From: Fragilaria crotonensis
Lineage: Eukaryota > Bacillariophyta > Fragilariophyceae > Fragilariales > Fragilariaceae
Direction of reading: 5' to 3'
Length of the DNA stretch: 64,000 nt
NCBI GenBank assembly: GCA_022925895.1
Contig: JAKSYS010000305.1
Span: 1 to 64,000, forward strand
Both the position numbers and the translations under genes were made by a program. Below are positions 1 to 11,387 of the stretch, one piece after another; within the stretch, counting starts at the first letter, position 1, and each line of letters starts with the position of its first letter. Under the pieces are notes generated by a model that saw only the letters and a list, made by a program, of their open reading frames with translations, was not told the DNA's origin and ran no database searches.

Positions 1-322
1 TTCTCTGTCGGGTTCGTTGCTAGATCGAATTCAGGCCCAACGAGAAAAAGAGGCCGCTCCCGTTGCACAACCTGAACGGCTTGTGGTTCCAAATTACAAT
101 AATCCTGTTGAAACCAGTGATCCTTCGAATGCAGCATGGTCAATGGATTTCAGTATTCCACGATACGGTGGAGGAAACAACAACAATGAAGCTACCATGT
201 CGCTCTTGGGTGACGAGGAGGGCAGTGAGCCGTACTCCATGACTAAGTATTTTCAAACCTTTGTTCAGGATACAACGCCGCTCGGTCTCTCCACCCCGTC
301 GCACAAGGAGTTGTTGCCGTGA
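1..322 (+). CDS. C-terminal part of an unknown protein
   Basis: An open frame enters from the left edge of the window and stops at 322. The visible ~105 residues are hydrophilic, rich in Glu, Gln, Asn and Pro, with a poly-Asn run (GGGNNNNEA) and the segment SMTKYFQTFVQD. No membrane segment or catalytic motif is visible. I do not recognise the family. The last ~15 residues look less conserved-like than the rest, so the true reading may leave this frame through a splice site that I could not place. Function unknown; that it is coding is inferred only from open frame and composition at the window edge. Confidence 0.35.
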   Translation, partial: SLSGSLLDRIQAQREKEAAPVAQPERLVVPNYNNPVETSDPSNAAWSMDFSIPRYGGGNNNNEATMSLLGDEEGSEPYSMTKYFQTFVQDTTPLGLSTPSHKELLP

Positions 323-1252
323 CCTTGTTTGCTCTTGCTCTATGGTTGTTGGACGTTCTTTGATTATCCACGTTAAATAGCCTATCAGACTTGACATCCT
401 TTATAGATCAGACAGAGCGACGCCCAGGCAATGTCGGGAGGAAGACAGAAAGATTCAGTGGGAATCCGTTTATTTCGAGTTTATGTATAACCAAGTATAA
501 TTGAAAAGGGCCCTGTATGACTACTTTTAGTGGAGTACTCGTCCATATTTGTGTTTTCGCTGTAGAAGACAGTCAGACTCAAATCGAAAATGAATGCTCC
601 AAATCATTTCGAAAGCAGAGTGAAGACTTAAGTTCGCTGTTGCTAATTCTTCTATTCTCTACTAGGCTTGGATCAATTTGAATTGCCGGATTCCTTCCGT
701 GGGACCTGGGCTATGCGAAGTTATTGTCGATGTTGTCTATTGTATGCATACCTTGAACCTGGAACCTATGTTAAGTCGTGGACGATCAAGTTCGTATTTT
801 ATCGTTACAGTACCTGGTACAGTACTACGAACTACTACGGTAGTATCAGTACAGTACTGCGTGTTGATAACAAATACTGGAGTACTCTCTAGCTAGTACT
901 ACAGTAGAGTGTATCAATTATCAAGTACTACTTGTACCAAGTACTACTACGACAGTCGGACATGTGTAGTAGTATGATGTATGACTGTATGATGTATGAT
1001 AGTACCAGGTATGATTGTTGTACAGCTGTACATATGATCACATGATCACTGATCACTCCTCTAAGGGAGCCTCCAGCGCATTCCTACACTCCTACTCGTA
1101 TTGATTTCGTACTGTAGTATCGATAAAATAGTGGTTTGTACTTGTAGTTCACTTCAAGGTATGTCATACCACTGCTGGTTTTCAGAAATAATGGTATGCT
1201 GGTATGCAGTAATAGTACAGTTGTACCTGTACTTTTACCAGTTGTGATATAC
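323..1252. other. Intergenic, GTAC-rich from about 780
   Basis: No convincing gene. From about 780 to 1250 the DNA is dense in GTAC/AGTACT words: I count about ten GTAC in 801-960. Short open frames here are low-complexity by-products of this repeat. Confidence 0.6.
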
Positions 1253-1875
1253 CTGGGACATCCGGAATTCCTTCTTGAACCTCACTTTACCGAGAGTTTT
1301 TTGGGCTGTCAAATCGAGTCACGTGGCACACGACCGCTTAATAAATAACGTCAATGGATACTGGCTGGCGTCATGAATGCAAATGGGGGCTTGGCAGGCT
1401 CGGAGGTTATTTCTTCTCGTAAATAAGTCCACGATTAGAATCTACTCATGAATAAGTTGATGAGAAGATTTCTTCTCTTGAATAAGTTGATGAGAAGATT
1501 TCTTCTCGTAAATAAGTTCACGATTAGATACCTTCTCGTTTTTAAGTTAGACTTCTACGAGAAAGTGTATTGATAGGATGAAATCTTCTCTTAAATAAGT
1601 TATAAGAAGATTTCTTCTTATGAATAAGTTCATGAGAAGAATTCTTCTCGTAAATAAGTTCACAAGTAGATTTCTTCTCGTAAATAAGTTCACGATTAGA
1701 TTTCTTCTCGTAAATAAGTTCGCCACGATGCCACGCTGGCTCGCACGCTAGCCAATACTCTTCCGACATCAAAATGAACATATTCAGTTTTGAATATTGT
1801 TGAAATTTCAGTTTCCAATCTACGTATATCTGTGTAACCCACTAACAGAATAAGAAGGAATTCCGGATGTCCCAG
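1253..1875. mobile_element. MITE with 24-bp TIRs and TAC target duplication
   Basis: Perfect 24-bp terminal inverted repeats sit at 1253-1276 (starting CTGGGACATCCGG) and 1852-1875. Each end is bordered outside by TAC (1250-1252 and 1876-1878), which fits a 3-bp target-site duplication. The 623-bp interior has no transposase; it holds a 30-bp tandem array. A 3-bp duplication is typical of PIF/Harbinger or CACTA-like transposition, so the element is probably a non-autonomous derivative mobilised in trans. Superfamily is an inference. Confidence 0.75.
1408..1722. repeat. 30-bp tandem array inside the MITE
   Basis: About nine degenerate units of 30 bp, consensus close to TTTCTTCTCGTAAATAAGTT plus ten variable bases (CACGATTAGA or GATGAGAAGA), interrupted by a divergent stretch around 1535-1590. 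The period is a multiple of three and stop-free on the minus strand, so it reads as a 10-residue ELIYEKKS-type repeat (1542-1781). That frame ends in unique DNA and is most simply a by-product. Confidence 0.8.
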
Positions 1876-2474
1876 TACTCGTGTACAAGTACGCAACATC
1901 TATCGATGTGTCAATGCTCTGTTTCATTCATTAAATTTTGTCAGAACCAAACAATTGCTTCCACGTTCCATCATGTATACCATATACCACGATTCCCATC
2001 TTTACTATGCATACATCCTTTTAGTCACGAACGGTTTGCAAGGGTCATTTCCAGTTGAACCGACACCCGACACCCGACACTTGTCTCACCCCAACCCCAA
2101 ATTCGAGAAAATAATGATATTACACTTACGCTACTGGTACGGAATACGGTAGGTCGTAATGGTAGTCTACTAGTTGTGTCAAGTTATTCACGTTTATCCA
2201 TACAAAACCATATGATACGTACTAGTAGTCTACCCACTATCATACACTTGTACCCACTACCCACACATATACTCCGAGGCTAAAGATTGTCGATTATAGA
2301 TACATGCTCGTCGTTCCATGCATATCGTCACTTTGGGGCTTGCCAATCAAAGCAAGATCCACACCATACACACTAGTCGTATTGTTCCGGGCGACTGGAC
2401 CGAACGACATTCCCAGCTCCTCATTACTTTACTTTCACAATGAGCGAAGCTTTCGGCATGGATTTCATAACAAG
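1876..2474. other. Intergenic, no gene seen
   Basis: AT-rich DNA with GTAC/TACT words around 2150-2260. No supported gene. An open frame starting near 2304 runs into the GH3 relic but its first part has no recognisable homology. Confidence 0.5.
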
Positions 2475-4751
2475 CGATACGCGCAGGTGGAGCTTTCAGA
2501 GATGCACGACGACGAAGAACCGCGAGTCTACGGAGGTATCCCAGAGCATTTAGAGGTTGCCATCTCATACTTAAATGCAATGAACACCAAAAAGTTAGGC
2601 TGTTATCTGGCTTGGATATGTGGCGTCTCAAGCCAGTCCGTCTCTTCGCATTCCAGCCATGTGGCTTTGCGAGGATCGCATGGACTTTCGAAACAAGTCG
2701 GTCGAGCTGCAGATCTTGTCAAGGGCCGCGTCTCCGCCACTTGTTTCCCGTGTGCGAGTGCTTTAGCGTGCTCTTGGGATCAAGCCTTCTTTATGAAGTA
2801 GGAATGGCACTAGGACGTGAATGCGTTGCTGAGAATGTGGCTGTCCTCCTAGGTCCTGGAGTTAACATAATTCGAACGCCATTGGGCGGCCTCAATTTCG
2901 ATTACTTTTCGGAAGATCCTCTTCTGACCGGACATTTGGCGGCGGCCATGATTCAAGGTATACAATCGCAAGGTGTTGCGGCATGTGCGGCATTTCTGCG
3001 CCAACAACCAGCAAACTGATCGTTGGATCGTTGATGCGATTATTGACGAACGCACTCCGTGAGGGTACTGGAAACCATGGGAACTCGTCGTGAAGTTGGC
3101 CCAGCCATGGACCATCATGTGTGCTCACAACAAAGTCAATGGACTTTATTGCAGTGAAAACCGTATTCTTATGAACCGTATCCTGCGAGGTGAGTGGGGC
3201 TTTCAAGGTTTGGTCTTGACCGATTGGGGTGCTACGAATGAAAGATGGAAGGGCGTTGTTGCTGGCGTCGATCTCGAAATGCCAGGATCAAAAGGTGCCT
3301 ACGACTTCGATGTTCTTGAGGCCCACGAAGATGGAAGAGTTACGGACGACACTCTGAACGAATGTGGTGCTCGCGTACTGAGCCTCATGATCAATGCTGC
3401 GTCCGTTGCGAGTGAGTCCGTGCGAGCCACTGTCGATGAAAATGCGCACCATCGCTTGGCCTATCGTGCAGCTGTGGAGTCTTGCGTCTTGCTGAAGAAC
3501 GAGAATAGCTTGTTACCTCTCAAGGTAGGCACTTCGATTGCCGTCATCGGAAAATTCGCCGCGTTTCCTCGGATTCAGCCTGTTGGGAGCAGCCATGTGG
3601 TTCCAACGAAGGTTGACTGCGCATTGGACCACTTTCAAAATCACACTTTGAAGATTGAGAGTGCGGGGTACTCAGAGTCAGATAACGAAGCCCTGCAGCG
3701 TGCTCTGCTTGGCGAGGCTGTTGATGTGCTAGAGAGTAGGTTGCCATCGTGTTCCTCGGTTTGACTGATTGGGATGAAACTGAGGTTCGATCGCAAACAC
3801 ATGGACCTACCTGAATGCCAGGAATTTCTGCTGGAAAAGATTTACGAGGCGAATTCGAACACAATTGTCGTGCTGACAAACGGATCTGCTGTGACGATGC
3901 CTTGGGTGAATGACGTACCCTGTATCCTGGAGGGATGGTTAGGTGGACAGTGTGGAGGAAGTGCTGTCGCTGACATCATTTTTGGTGAGGTCGAACCTTG
4001 TGGCAAACTTGCCCAAACCTTTCCCATCGATGTCGAAGATGTTCCGGCATTCAAGTGGGCACCGGATTCTAATCGTCAGGTTCAGTACCGCGAAAACATC
4101 AATGTTGGCTATCGTTACTACAACAGTGCAGATACGGAGGTGCTCTTTCCATTCGGTCATGGTTTGAGCTACACGACCTTTGAGTATTCAGCCTTGACAT
4201 TGAACGTCGTAAAGGACACCTCGACTGAAATGCAGGTAGATCTCAGCGTGACCATTCGCAATACAGGGACCCGCCCCGGCACTGAAATTGTTCAGTGTTA
4301 TGTGTACGATTGTGAGCGCTCTCTTTATCGCCCATTTCATGAGTTGCAGGGCTTCGAGAAGGTGCGCCTGGAGCCTAACGAGAGCAAGGTTGTCCGTATA
4401 ACCCTTGATCAAATGGCTTTCCGAGTATATGACGTTGGAATTCGTACCTGGATCGTAGAGCCTGGAAATTTTGAAATTCAAGTCGGAGCGTCAAGTCGAG
4501 ACATCAGATTAAAAGGGGTTATCCAGTTGACGTCAGGTTCGTGTGCGAGTGGCGCTGCGAAGATAGCGCATCCAAACAAGGCATTTCCAATTGATCAAGT
4601 GCTTGACTCTGATGCTGGATTCACCGCGATGTTGGGGTACGACATTCCGATTCCTCCAGCTCCAACTGGGTTGTTCGATTACAATACTCTGGTTGGAAAT
4701 CAAGACTTCCTCAGTGGGATCGAAGCTAGTCGAGGCTCGTTGAACAAATAA
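2475..4751 (+). pseudogene. GH3 beta-glucosidase relic
   Basis: Glycoside hydrolase family 3 sequence is recognisable throughout but is spread over different frames. In order it shows: DMWRLKPV and SATCFPCASALACSWD; LLGPGVNIIRTPLGG with YFSEDPLLTGHLAAAMIQG; CAHNKVNGLYCSENR; the nucleophile region LVLTDWGATNE with DLEMPG; the second domain with NTIVVLTNGSAVTMPWV, GGQCGGSAVADIIFGEV and GKLAQTFP; and a fibronectin-III-like C-terminus with FPFGHGLSYTTFEY. Frame changes are needed near 2640-2680, 2785, 2990, 3050, 3735 and 3780. The C-terminal frame from 3774 to 4751 is intact. Members act on beta-glucosides with an Asp nucleophile, which is still present. Most likely a pseudogene; clustered assembly indels are the alternative, since most other genes here are clean. 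Confidence 0.85.
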
Positions 4752-5909
4752 TGAGGAAGAATGGATAACAAGGATGACCCTTTGCATCTTTACATCAACG
4801 CGCTCGGATGCACTCCATGCCTCTTCGAGCATTGGTGGTTTATAGTCGGGGCATGATATCCTTTGAAATGATGGATTTGCTATTGAGTGTTATGAATGGC
4901 GAATACGCCTACGCCAAGGCGCTTTGCATGGCACCAGTTGTGTTGCTGTCCTGGCTTATCCAGAAATGCTGTGGAGTCAATAACAGAGTTTAAGTGTAGT
5001 TACTTCGTCACGTCGCTATGCCGTTTGCGTTATCTTGCACTCCGTAATAGGTGGCAGACGCAATGAGAGTATTTCACAGCGCTTCCTGTTGGTAGGTTCT
5101 CACGGCTGACTAATACGAGTAGTTAAAAATCGTCCTACTGTACCGTACAAGGGAACCGGTGCGGTATGCTCTTCCTTGGTCACAGGCGAAGTATTGTATG
5201 CATATACCTGGGACACAGCGCGATCAAGGCCGCATACTATGATAGTTCGTAGAAAATCAGGGTTTGGTCAAACGTAGAGTTTTGTAATTCTGTTAGTTTA
5301 ACGTTTAACTTATAAGCTTATTTCTAGGTTTCATTTTGAAAGAACCAATTCAATCCAGGTCCAATTGAATCTTGCCAATCTACTTTTGCGAAGTTAGAGG
5401 GTTGTGAGTGAGCATTCAAAGCCTTCATCCCACTGATAAGGGCATTGAAATGTCAGCACCAACTCCACTTCCACGAGCAAATTGATGATTGCAACAACTG
5501 TTGCAACATGGTTAGACTTAGACAACATGATGAGGACACATGTTGAAAATTAGTTGACACATGAATTACAGTTGGATTGCACAGGGTCAATGTGGACAAA
5601 TTGTTGTTGTAGAAAAGGAGGTTATGAGGGTGGAAAGCAGTTCGGGACAACTGTAGTTTTTGTACTGGCATTTTGCCGTTTACAGTTGGCATGGGAATAA
5701 TTTGTATCCAAAGCCAGATGCTGGGACTCAGCTGGCAGTGACAGAATTCCAACGTCAATAATGGCACAATAACAGCCATTAGCTAGCTGCTTTACCTTGA
5801 CTCTCCCTCTCATTCAATGGAACAAGAAATAGATAAGTGATGGTGTGGTGAGAATGGTATATGACATGAACAATAAACATATGGGCTTGCAGGATAAGAG
5901 GGGACACTC
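4752..5909. other. Intergenic; possible LTR of the copia relic
   Basis: No gene recognised. CCTGGGACA at about 5206 resembles the end of the MITE at 1253 but has no partner nearby. The part next to 5910 lies downstream of the copia relic's RNase H end and would be where its 3' LTR belongs, but I could not find both LTR ends. Confidence 0.4.
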
Positions 5910-7960
5910 TTAAATCCACCCAACACAAATGCGCCAGTGCCGCCTGTCACCGACCTTGAGCAAGCTTTTGAATGCGTTCGAAAACTTCTCGGTTGAGGCC
6001 CTTGGTAAGGTATTCAGCCAACTGGTCTGTGGTGGCAATCTGAAGCACTTCAACATCTCCGTTGCAAACGTGGTGCAAAAAGAAGTGCCACTTAACCAGG
6101 ACGTACTTGGTGCAGATGGTAACGCATTGCTTGGTAGCAAGCAGCAGAGCACCATTGTTGTCTTCAAAGACTTGGCATCAAATGGTACACTTGAAGTCAG
6201 GTGGCAGAGTCAATTCCATGCAGATTTCTCCAAGAAGATCACAAAGTGGCAACAGAGTCCTCATGCTTGCACTGAGAGCAGAGTACTCAGATTCCAATGT
6301 GGACAGGGAGATCTCTGTTTGCAGTTGAGACTTCCAGAGAATTGGACAACCTCCAAGGGCAATGATGAAGCCGGTGTGGGACTTGGTGCTAATGTCAGAA
6401 TAATTAGGGTCACAACCATGGAGTCCAGCAAAGTCAGCATCAATATAACAATCAAGAGAGAGGTCTCCAGTTGGAGTCACAATAGTTCACTTGTCAGCAG
6501 TGCAATACAAGTAGTGATCAATTGTTTTGATTGCATGGCATGGCTCTTCTTGGGAGAATGATTGAACCTGGCAACTTACTGCAAGTGTGATGTCTGGCCT
6601 TGTGTTTGTTGACAAGTACAAGAGCATTCCAACAATAGAGCAGTAGTTCCAGAACTCATCCATGGGTTCTCCATCAGGGTCAATCCCAAGGCATGCTTGC
6701 AAAGCAGGGGTGCAGTTGGGGTTGCAGTCTTGAAGTCCTGTTGCCTTTATGATCTTCTGGATCAAACCCTTTTGTGTTAGGGTGACAGTTTTGGTGACTT
6801 CATCCTTGACAAATTTGATTCCAAGAAAGTCAGTGAATGTACCTTCACGAGTGAACTCCAAACCCAATTCAGAAAAATCCTGGAACCGTTTGTCAAGATC
6901 CTGCCTTCTTGCTAGACAAGGCAAGCCCAAGATCATCCACACAGAGAACAATCATGATGGTCTTGCTGTACAAGAGGCATGAGTCTGTGGCACTCTGCTT
7001 CAATCCTTGGAGGAGGACTTCATGAATGTGTTGATATCAAGGCGGGAACAACGAGAGAGGACCGTAGAGGCTCTTAACAAGTTGTAGGCAGGTCCTTTGG
7101 TCACTTGGTTGATCAGACTTGGAAACCTCTTGGCATGTGGATCCAGACTGCGTCAGCTAGGTTGGCTTGGACAAAGGCACTGCTGAAGTCAATGGAGCAG
7201 GTTGCCATCCCAATGTTAGGGACAAGACAAGGAACAAATGAACTGAACTCAGCCAAAAGCAACAACTGGGGCATGAGTTTCAGGTTCTCCTTCTTCAAAG
7301 GTTGCCTTGAACACAGTAGCATGCTTTATACTTGGTGACTTTTCCATCTGGGGATTGCTTGCGCCAAAATACCCAAGTCCCTGGAAGAATCTTGGACTTG
7401 GCTTCAAGAACACTGACTTGCCAAGTTCCATTCTTCTCCAAGGCTTGCCACTTCGCCAGCAGCTACCTCAGCATCCACTTGGTCACATGCTCAATGTCAG
7501 CATAGCTTGGTCAAGCTCAGAGTGTCAGGATCAGATGCAGCGCCTTGGAATGCAGGCAGGAAAGGATGATGCCATTTTCTCAAAGATCAAGCACTTGGAG
7601 AGCAAAAGTATCCATAATCATCAACACCAAAACCCAGTGCGCAAAAATTTGACGTATCATCAACATTAAAAACTGTTGGAATTCAATAGGAGCCTCCTCC
7701 CCAACTTCAGCAGCTACATCCACCTCACCTTCAGGAAACGTCCAAGCTGATATCATTAAAGAAGTGTGCTGCAGGTCCTCCATATTGAACCCTACAATAA
7801 CAGGCAACAGCATGTAGCAAAAGACCAACGCCAAAATCGACGTGTCGCATGCTGGCACATAAATCTTCTCTAGCCTATTTACTGTTTTCTCCTCATTATG
7901 AACCACAAGCAGCCATTTACTTACACACACCTTGTTGTATTGCAGTATTTGGCACACACC
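5910..7960 (-). mobile_element. Decayed Ty1/copia pol (RT and RNase H)
   Basis: Read on the minus strand from 7960 down. First comes a weakly assignable region (7580-7957), then the start of reverse transcriptase (about 7480-7110: WQALEKNGTW-like, then CSIDFSSAFVQANL), then the catalytic VDD box near 6930, which sits one frame away from the sequence after it. RT continues at 6951-6487 (FTDFLGIKFVKDEV, NYCSIVGMLLYLSTNTRPDI). RNase H is at 6480-6178 (YIDADFAGLHG, LSTLESEYSALSAS). A frameshifted tail at about 6170-5930 matches the end of copia RNase H (LAEYLTKGL). Several frameshifts make it non-functional. No LTR pair was identified. Genomic retrotransposon relic. Confidence 0.8.
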
Positions 7961-8433
7961 CCTTTTCTTGGGTGAAGGAACTTCTTATAGATGGCCACCA
8001 AGGCTCCGATGCCAATTCGTAGTTTTTTTTGCCATCGCAAAACCCAACGTCCAAAAATCATGAATAACTCTGAGTATTTAATATATCATATCTCAACAAC
8101 TACTGCTTCAGTTTTCTAGAGATTCATATCGCATATAGACCACGTGCACAGCTATTTGAGGGCAGTGGGATATTCAGTTTACTTGAAATGGCAATAAGAC
8201 ATTCTATTTTTGGATTAAGCGCTGAATTACGAGGAAATACTTTGAATTCAGAGAAGTGACATTGAATCCGATGTATGCATACTGCATAGTACTACTTTGT
8301 ACTACTGAGTACAAACTAATTCCTGCCTGATGCCAAATTCCTAGCGTACTTTTAGCTCCCCTATGTTCATAGTAGTTCCTACTACAACTGTACTTGTAGA
8401 AGTGGAAAGGGACTTATATCATGTACTCAGAAC
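7961..8433. other. Intergenic, no gene seen
   Basis: AT-rich, with a short GTAC/TACT cluster at 8285-8430 and the 8-bp target sequence CTCAGAAC at 8426-8433 next to the hAT element. Confidence 0.5.
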
Positions 8434-8934
8434 CAGTGTGCGACATCGGCTGGCCGCAGGCCGGCCGTGGCCGTGGCCGCCCGGCCGATTGCGTCCAGTG
8501 CGGCCACGGCCAAGTATACCAATACCGGCCGGGTACCGGTCGGCAGCATGTGAAACTGTCGGCCGGCCGGCTGCGGCCAGCATTACATCTCGAGACAATG
8601 ATTCGCACGGAAGTTTAATCATGCGTAGAATCCCTACGACTAACTTCGTACTCGTAGCAGATACCTTGCAACACGCAACCTACATGCATGCTGAACTGCC
8701 AGCACTTGACAAGAAGCAACAGGAATCATCATGTCAACACTCTCATTGTTCACGGCAAGGAGACTGAAACACAGAAGACACATGATTTGTAAGCAACAAT
8801 CAGCCATATATTGATTGAAACAGTTTATCCTGGTGGTCTTGGTGAAAACTATTCTTGTGAGGAATTGCAGCAGCCAGCGCAGCAGCAGCGCAGCCGCAAA
8901 GTACAGGGCGGCAAGAAGTAAGGCTGCCGTGATC

Positions 8935-11132
8935 ATGGCCAATCTTGGTGAGCAAACAATATCAGAAGTCAAGGCGGCGCTCACAAAATCTCTGAATGCC
9001 AACCCGCCCGGTCATTCCATACGCAACTTTCAGCCGGCTCCATCATCGGCAACTTGCTGGACCAAGTTCGGACAGGTTGATGATTCATCGGGCACCGTGG
9101 TTTGTGCTGAGGTTGCCAATGGAAAACATGCCATGATGGTTGCTTGCCATGGATGCAAGACAATCTTTTGCTACAAGGCAAGCAATGGTACATCTTCCTT
9201 GGTGAATCACACTTGCAAGCTGTCGGTTGCTGCTGCTGCCGGACAGCCGTGCATTGACCTGCTTCTGAAACCCAAGGTTCTGCCATCACAGCCTCAGATA
9301 CGGCATTGCACACGTCTGACAGCCAAGGTGTGTGCCGAGGACTTTCGGCCATTTCATATTGTCGCGTGTGGTGGCTTCCGCAAGATGCTCCAGTTTGTCC
9401 TCGATGTTGGTGTCCAGTCTAAGGGGCGCATGGACATCAATGATCTGCTAACTGACGAGAGGACTGTCAAGCGTGCAGCAGATTCACGCAAGACTGAGAC
9501 GGGCTCCTCGTACGGTTTGTTTGCAAGCATATTGAGGACAAACTAGGTGCTGGTTCAACGACTGACCTGTATAAGAACAAGGACACGGGCGTCTACTACA
9601 TGACTGTGTCACTGACGTTGATTGACCCATACTGGATCATGTCTGCACGTACGCTGGGATGCATTGAGTTCCCCGGGAATATGGCACACACCGGTGTGAA
9701 CATTCTGGCCATGTTCAACCAAATGCTGCAGAAGTACTGCGCCGACGCAAAAGGCCAGGTCATGACGACAACCGATGGTGCATCAAACAACAATGCCTTA
9801 GGCGATGAACATCCTCACATCACGTGCCAATGTCACATCATCTCAACATGCATACAGTACGTGCTGGACAAGCGCACACGCATAGTTGCTGGCCAACGCT
9901 CAGCACCCTTCTACGAGTTCTACGGTGATGCACCTTTGCACTTTGACATGATCGATGCTGCCAAGGATCTCGTGCGGTGGGTTAAGCAGGCCGATTGCAA
10001 TACGGAGCCGAAGCTCAAGAAGGGATGTCCAACTCGCTGGGATGGCCTGCTTCTGACACTTGACAGCATCTGGGTTGACTACCAGAACAAGGTTGAGCAG
10101 CTCAGTGCTCGCAGACCATCTGCCAAGCATTGCATTGAGGCAGTCAACTTCACCATCCTTGTTGAGATGGTCCGCTTCCTGACACCCTTCAAGATAGGGT
10201 CCAAGACACTCAAGGCGACTAACAAGCCAACCATACATTTGTCATGTTACACTAGCCAGAAGCTCCTGCTGCACTGTGTGGCTGTTGATGATGATCGAGA
10301 GGTGCCTACGATTGTTGGTGGGGTCTCGACCATGACAACAATCCCAGCAGACAGTGATGGTATCAAAGCAATCAACATCGCTACTGTTGCCTACCTATGG
10401 GCTTAAACGGCAGTCCTGATATCTTTCAGGCCATAATCAATGATATTATGGGTGATTTACCTAACGTACGTGCGTACTTAGACGACATACTAATTACGAC
10501 AGCAGGTTCCTATCCGTATCCACAGCCAGGTCATGGAAAAGTTTATCCTCCACCCGATCCACTTTGCCGGTGCATTTCTTGATCCCCGACAGAAGTTCCG
10601 ACTTGCTGCTATTGGCCTGAGTGATGATGACATAGGTGCCTTCATCAAGGAGAAGATGAGGTTTGTCGGTCCTCCTGCTGGCACTTCGTCGCAAACTCGC
10701 AACTCGGTTGCTGGTGCCATTCGAGCACCAAAGCGCGCCCGAGTTGTCGTTACATCCTCGCAGCTGTCACTTGACATGGTCGAATCTGAACCTGATGATG
10801 AGGATGAATGCGACAAGCAGGCAGCGCAGCTTGAGTTGCAGATCATCCAGGAGCTGGCTGAGTATCAATCACATCGGATTGACCAGATTACTACCAAGTG
10901 TATGAATGCGTCGGGTGACGGCCTGCTGATCTGGTGGAAATCGCAGGCTGCTCGCTGGCCCATTCTGGCTCGCGTTACGCGGTCGGTCCTGGCGGCCTCG
11001 GCCTCCAGTGCCAAGTCGGAGCACAACTTCTCGGAAGTCGGTAATCACGTCAGCAAGAAGCGCAGTGGACTCAAGCCCAAGACGGTCAACACGCTCATGA
11101 TCATGCGCTCCAACAAGGACTTGAGGCACTGA
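8935..11132 (+). pseudogene. hAT transposase, frameshifted and interrupted
   Basis: First ATG in frame is 8935. Order: a BED-type zinc finger (VACHGCKTIFCYKASNG then TSSLVNHTCK); ACGGFRKMLQFVLD, as in the hAT N-terminal region; a frame change near 9510; then YYMTVSLTLIDPYWIM with MAHTGVNILAMFNQML, TTTDGASNNNALG and CQCHIISTCIQ, typical of the hAT catalytic core. Foreign sequence interrupts it at about 10388-10515. It resumes at AGAFLDPRQKFRLAAIG and ends with the dimerisation region LLIWWKSQAARWPILARV plus SSAKSEHNFSEVGNHVSKKR, stop at 11132. A working protein would need at least two repairs, so this copy is dead although its DNA ends are well preserved. Confidence 0.85.
10388..10515 (+). other. 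Ty3/gypsy reverse transcriptase fragment inside hAT
   Basis: About 120 bp encode LPMGLNGSPDIFQ followed by VRAYLDDILITTAGSY, the RT block of Ty3/gypsy elements including the YLDD catalytic box. It is sandwiched between two parts of the hAT transposase (before: IKAINIATVAY; after: QVMEKFILHPIHFAGAFLDP). No LTR or other gypsy sequence is present on either side, so it is a short captured scrap rather than an inserted element. Exact junctions are uncertain by some 10 bp. Confidence 0.75.
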
Positions 11133-11387
11133 GTCTATTTTCAAGAAGCATGATAACAACTTGAGTACAATGCATCATCTAGTAGTAGCTATGGTTTAAG
11201 TTGTTAACGATCAACGAACTACGAATGTATAAAGGTATGCTCCCGGCCAAGATATTTTAGGGTTCGGCCGGGCCGGTTTCGGCCAGCCGTATGGAGCAAC
11301 GGACGGCCAGCAGCGGTCGGCCAGCCTTGGCTAAGTCCGGACGGCCGCGGCGACGGCCATTATTTAAGCCCTGAATGTCGCACACTG

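Larger units (their letters stand above)
8434..11387 (+). mobile_element. hAT DNA transposon with TIRs and 8-bp TSD
   Basis: Terminal inverted repeats CAGTGTGCGACAT at 8434-8446 and its complement at 11375-11387. The flanking octamers are CTCAGAAC (8426-8433) and CTCCGAAC (11388-11395), matching at 7 of 8 positions, the 8-bp duplication expected for hAT. The subterminal regions (about 8448-8590 and 11262-11365) are very GC-rich arrays of CGGCC/GGCCGG words, unlike the surrounding AT-rich DNA, and may be transposase-binding sites. The interior holds a broken hAT transposase. TIR and TSD are seen directly; superfamily follows from both protein and TSD length. Confidence 0.88.

Noticed and set aside
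1408-1722. Regular 30-bp array that looks like a CRISPR
   Set aside because: Units are contiguous with no unique spacers, lie inside a TIR element, and the genome is eukaryotic.
5200-5215. CCTGGGACA as a solitary MITE end
   Set aside because: Only nine bases match the 1253 TIR and there is no inverted partner within reach.
9981-10238. Minus-strand frame opposite the hAT transposase
   Set aside because: Shadow of the transposase coding strand; no independent features.
10397-10582. Stand-alone small gene MGLNGSPDIFQ...
   Set aside because: It is a gypsy RT fragment running into out-of-frame hAT sequence.
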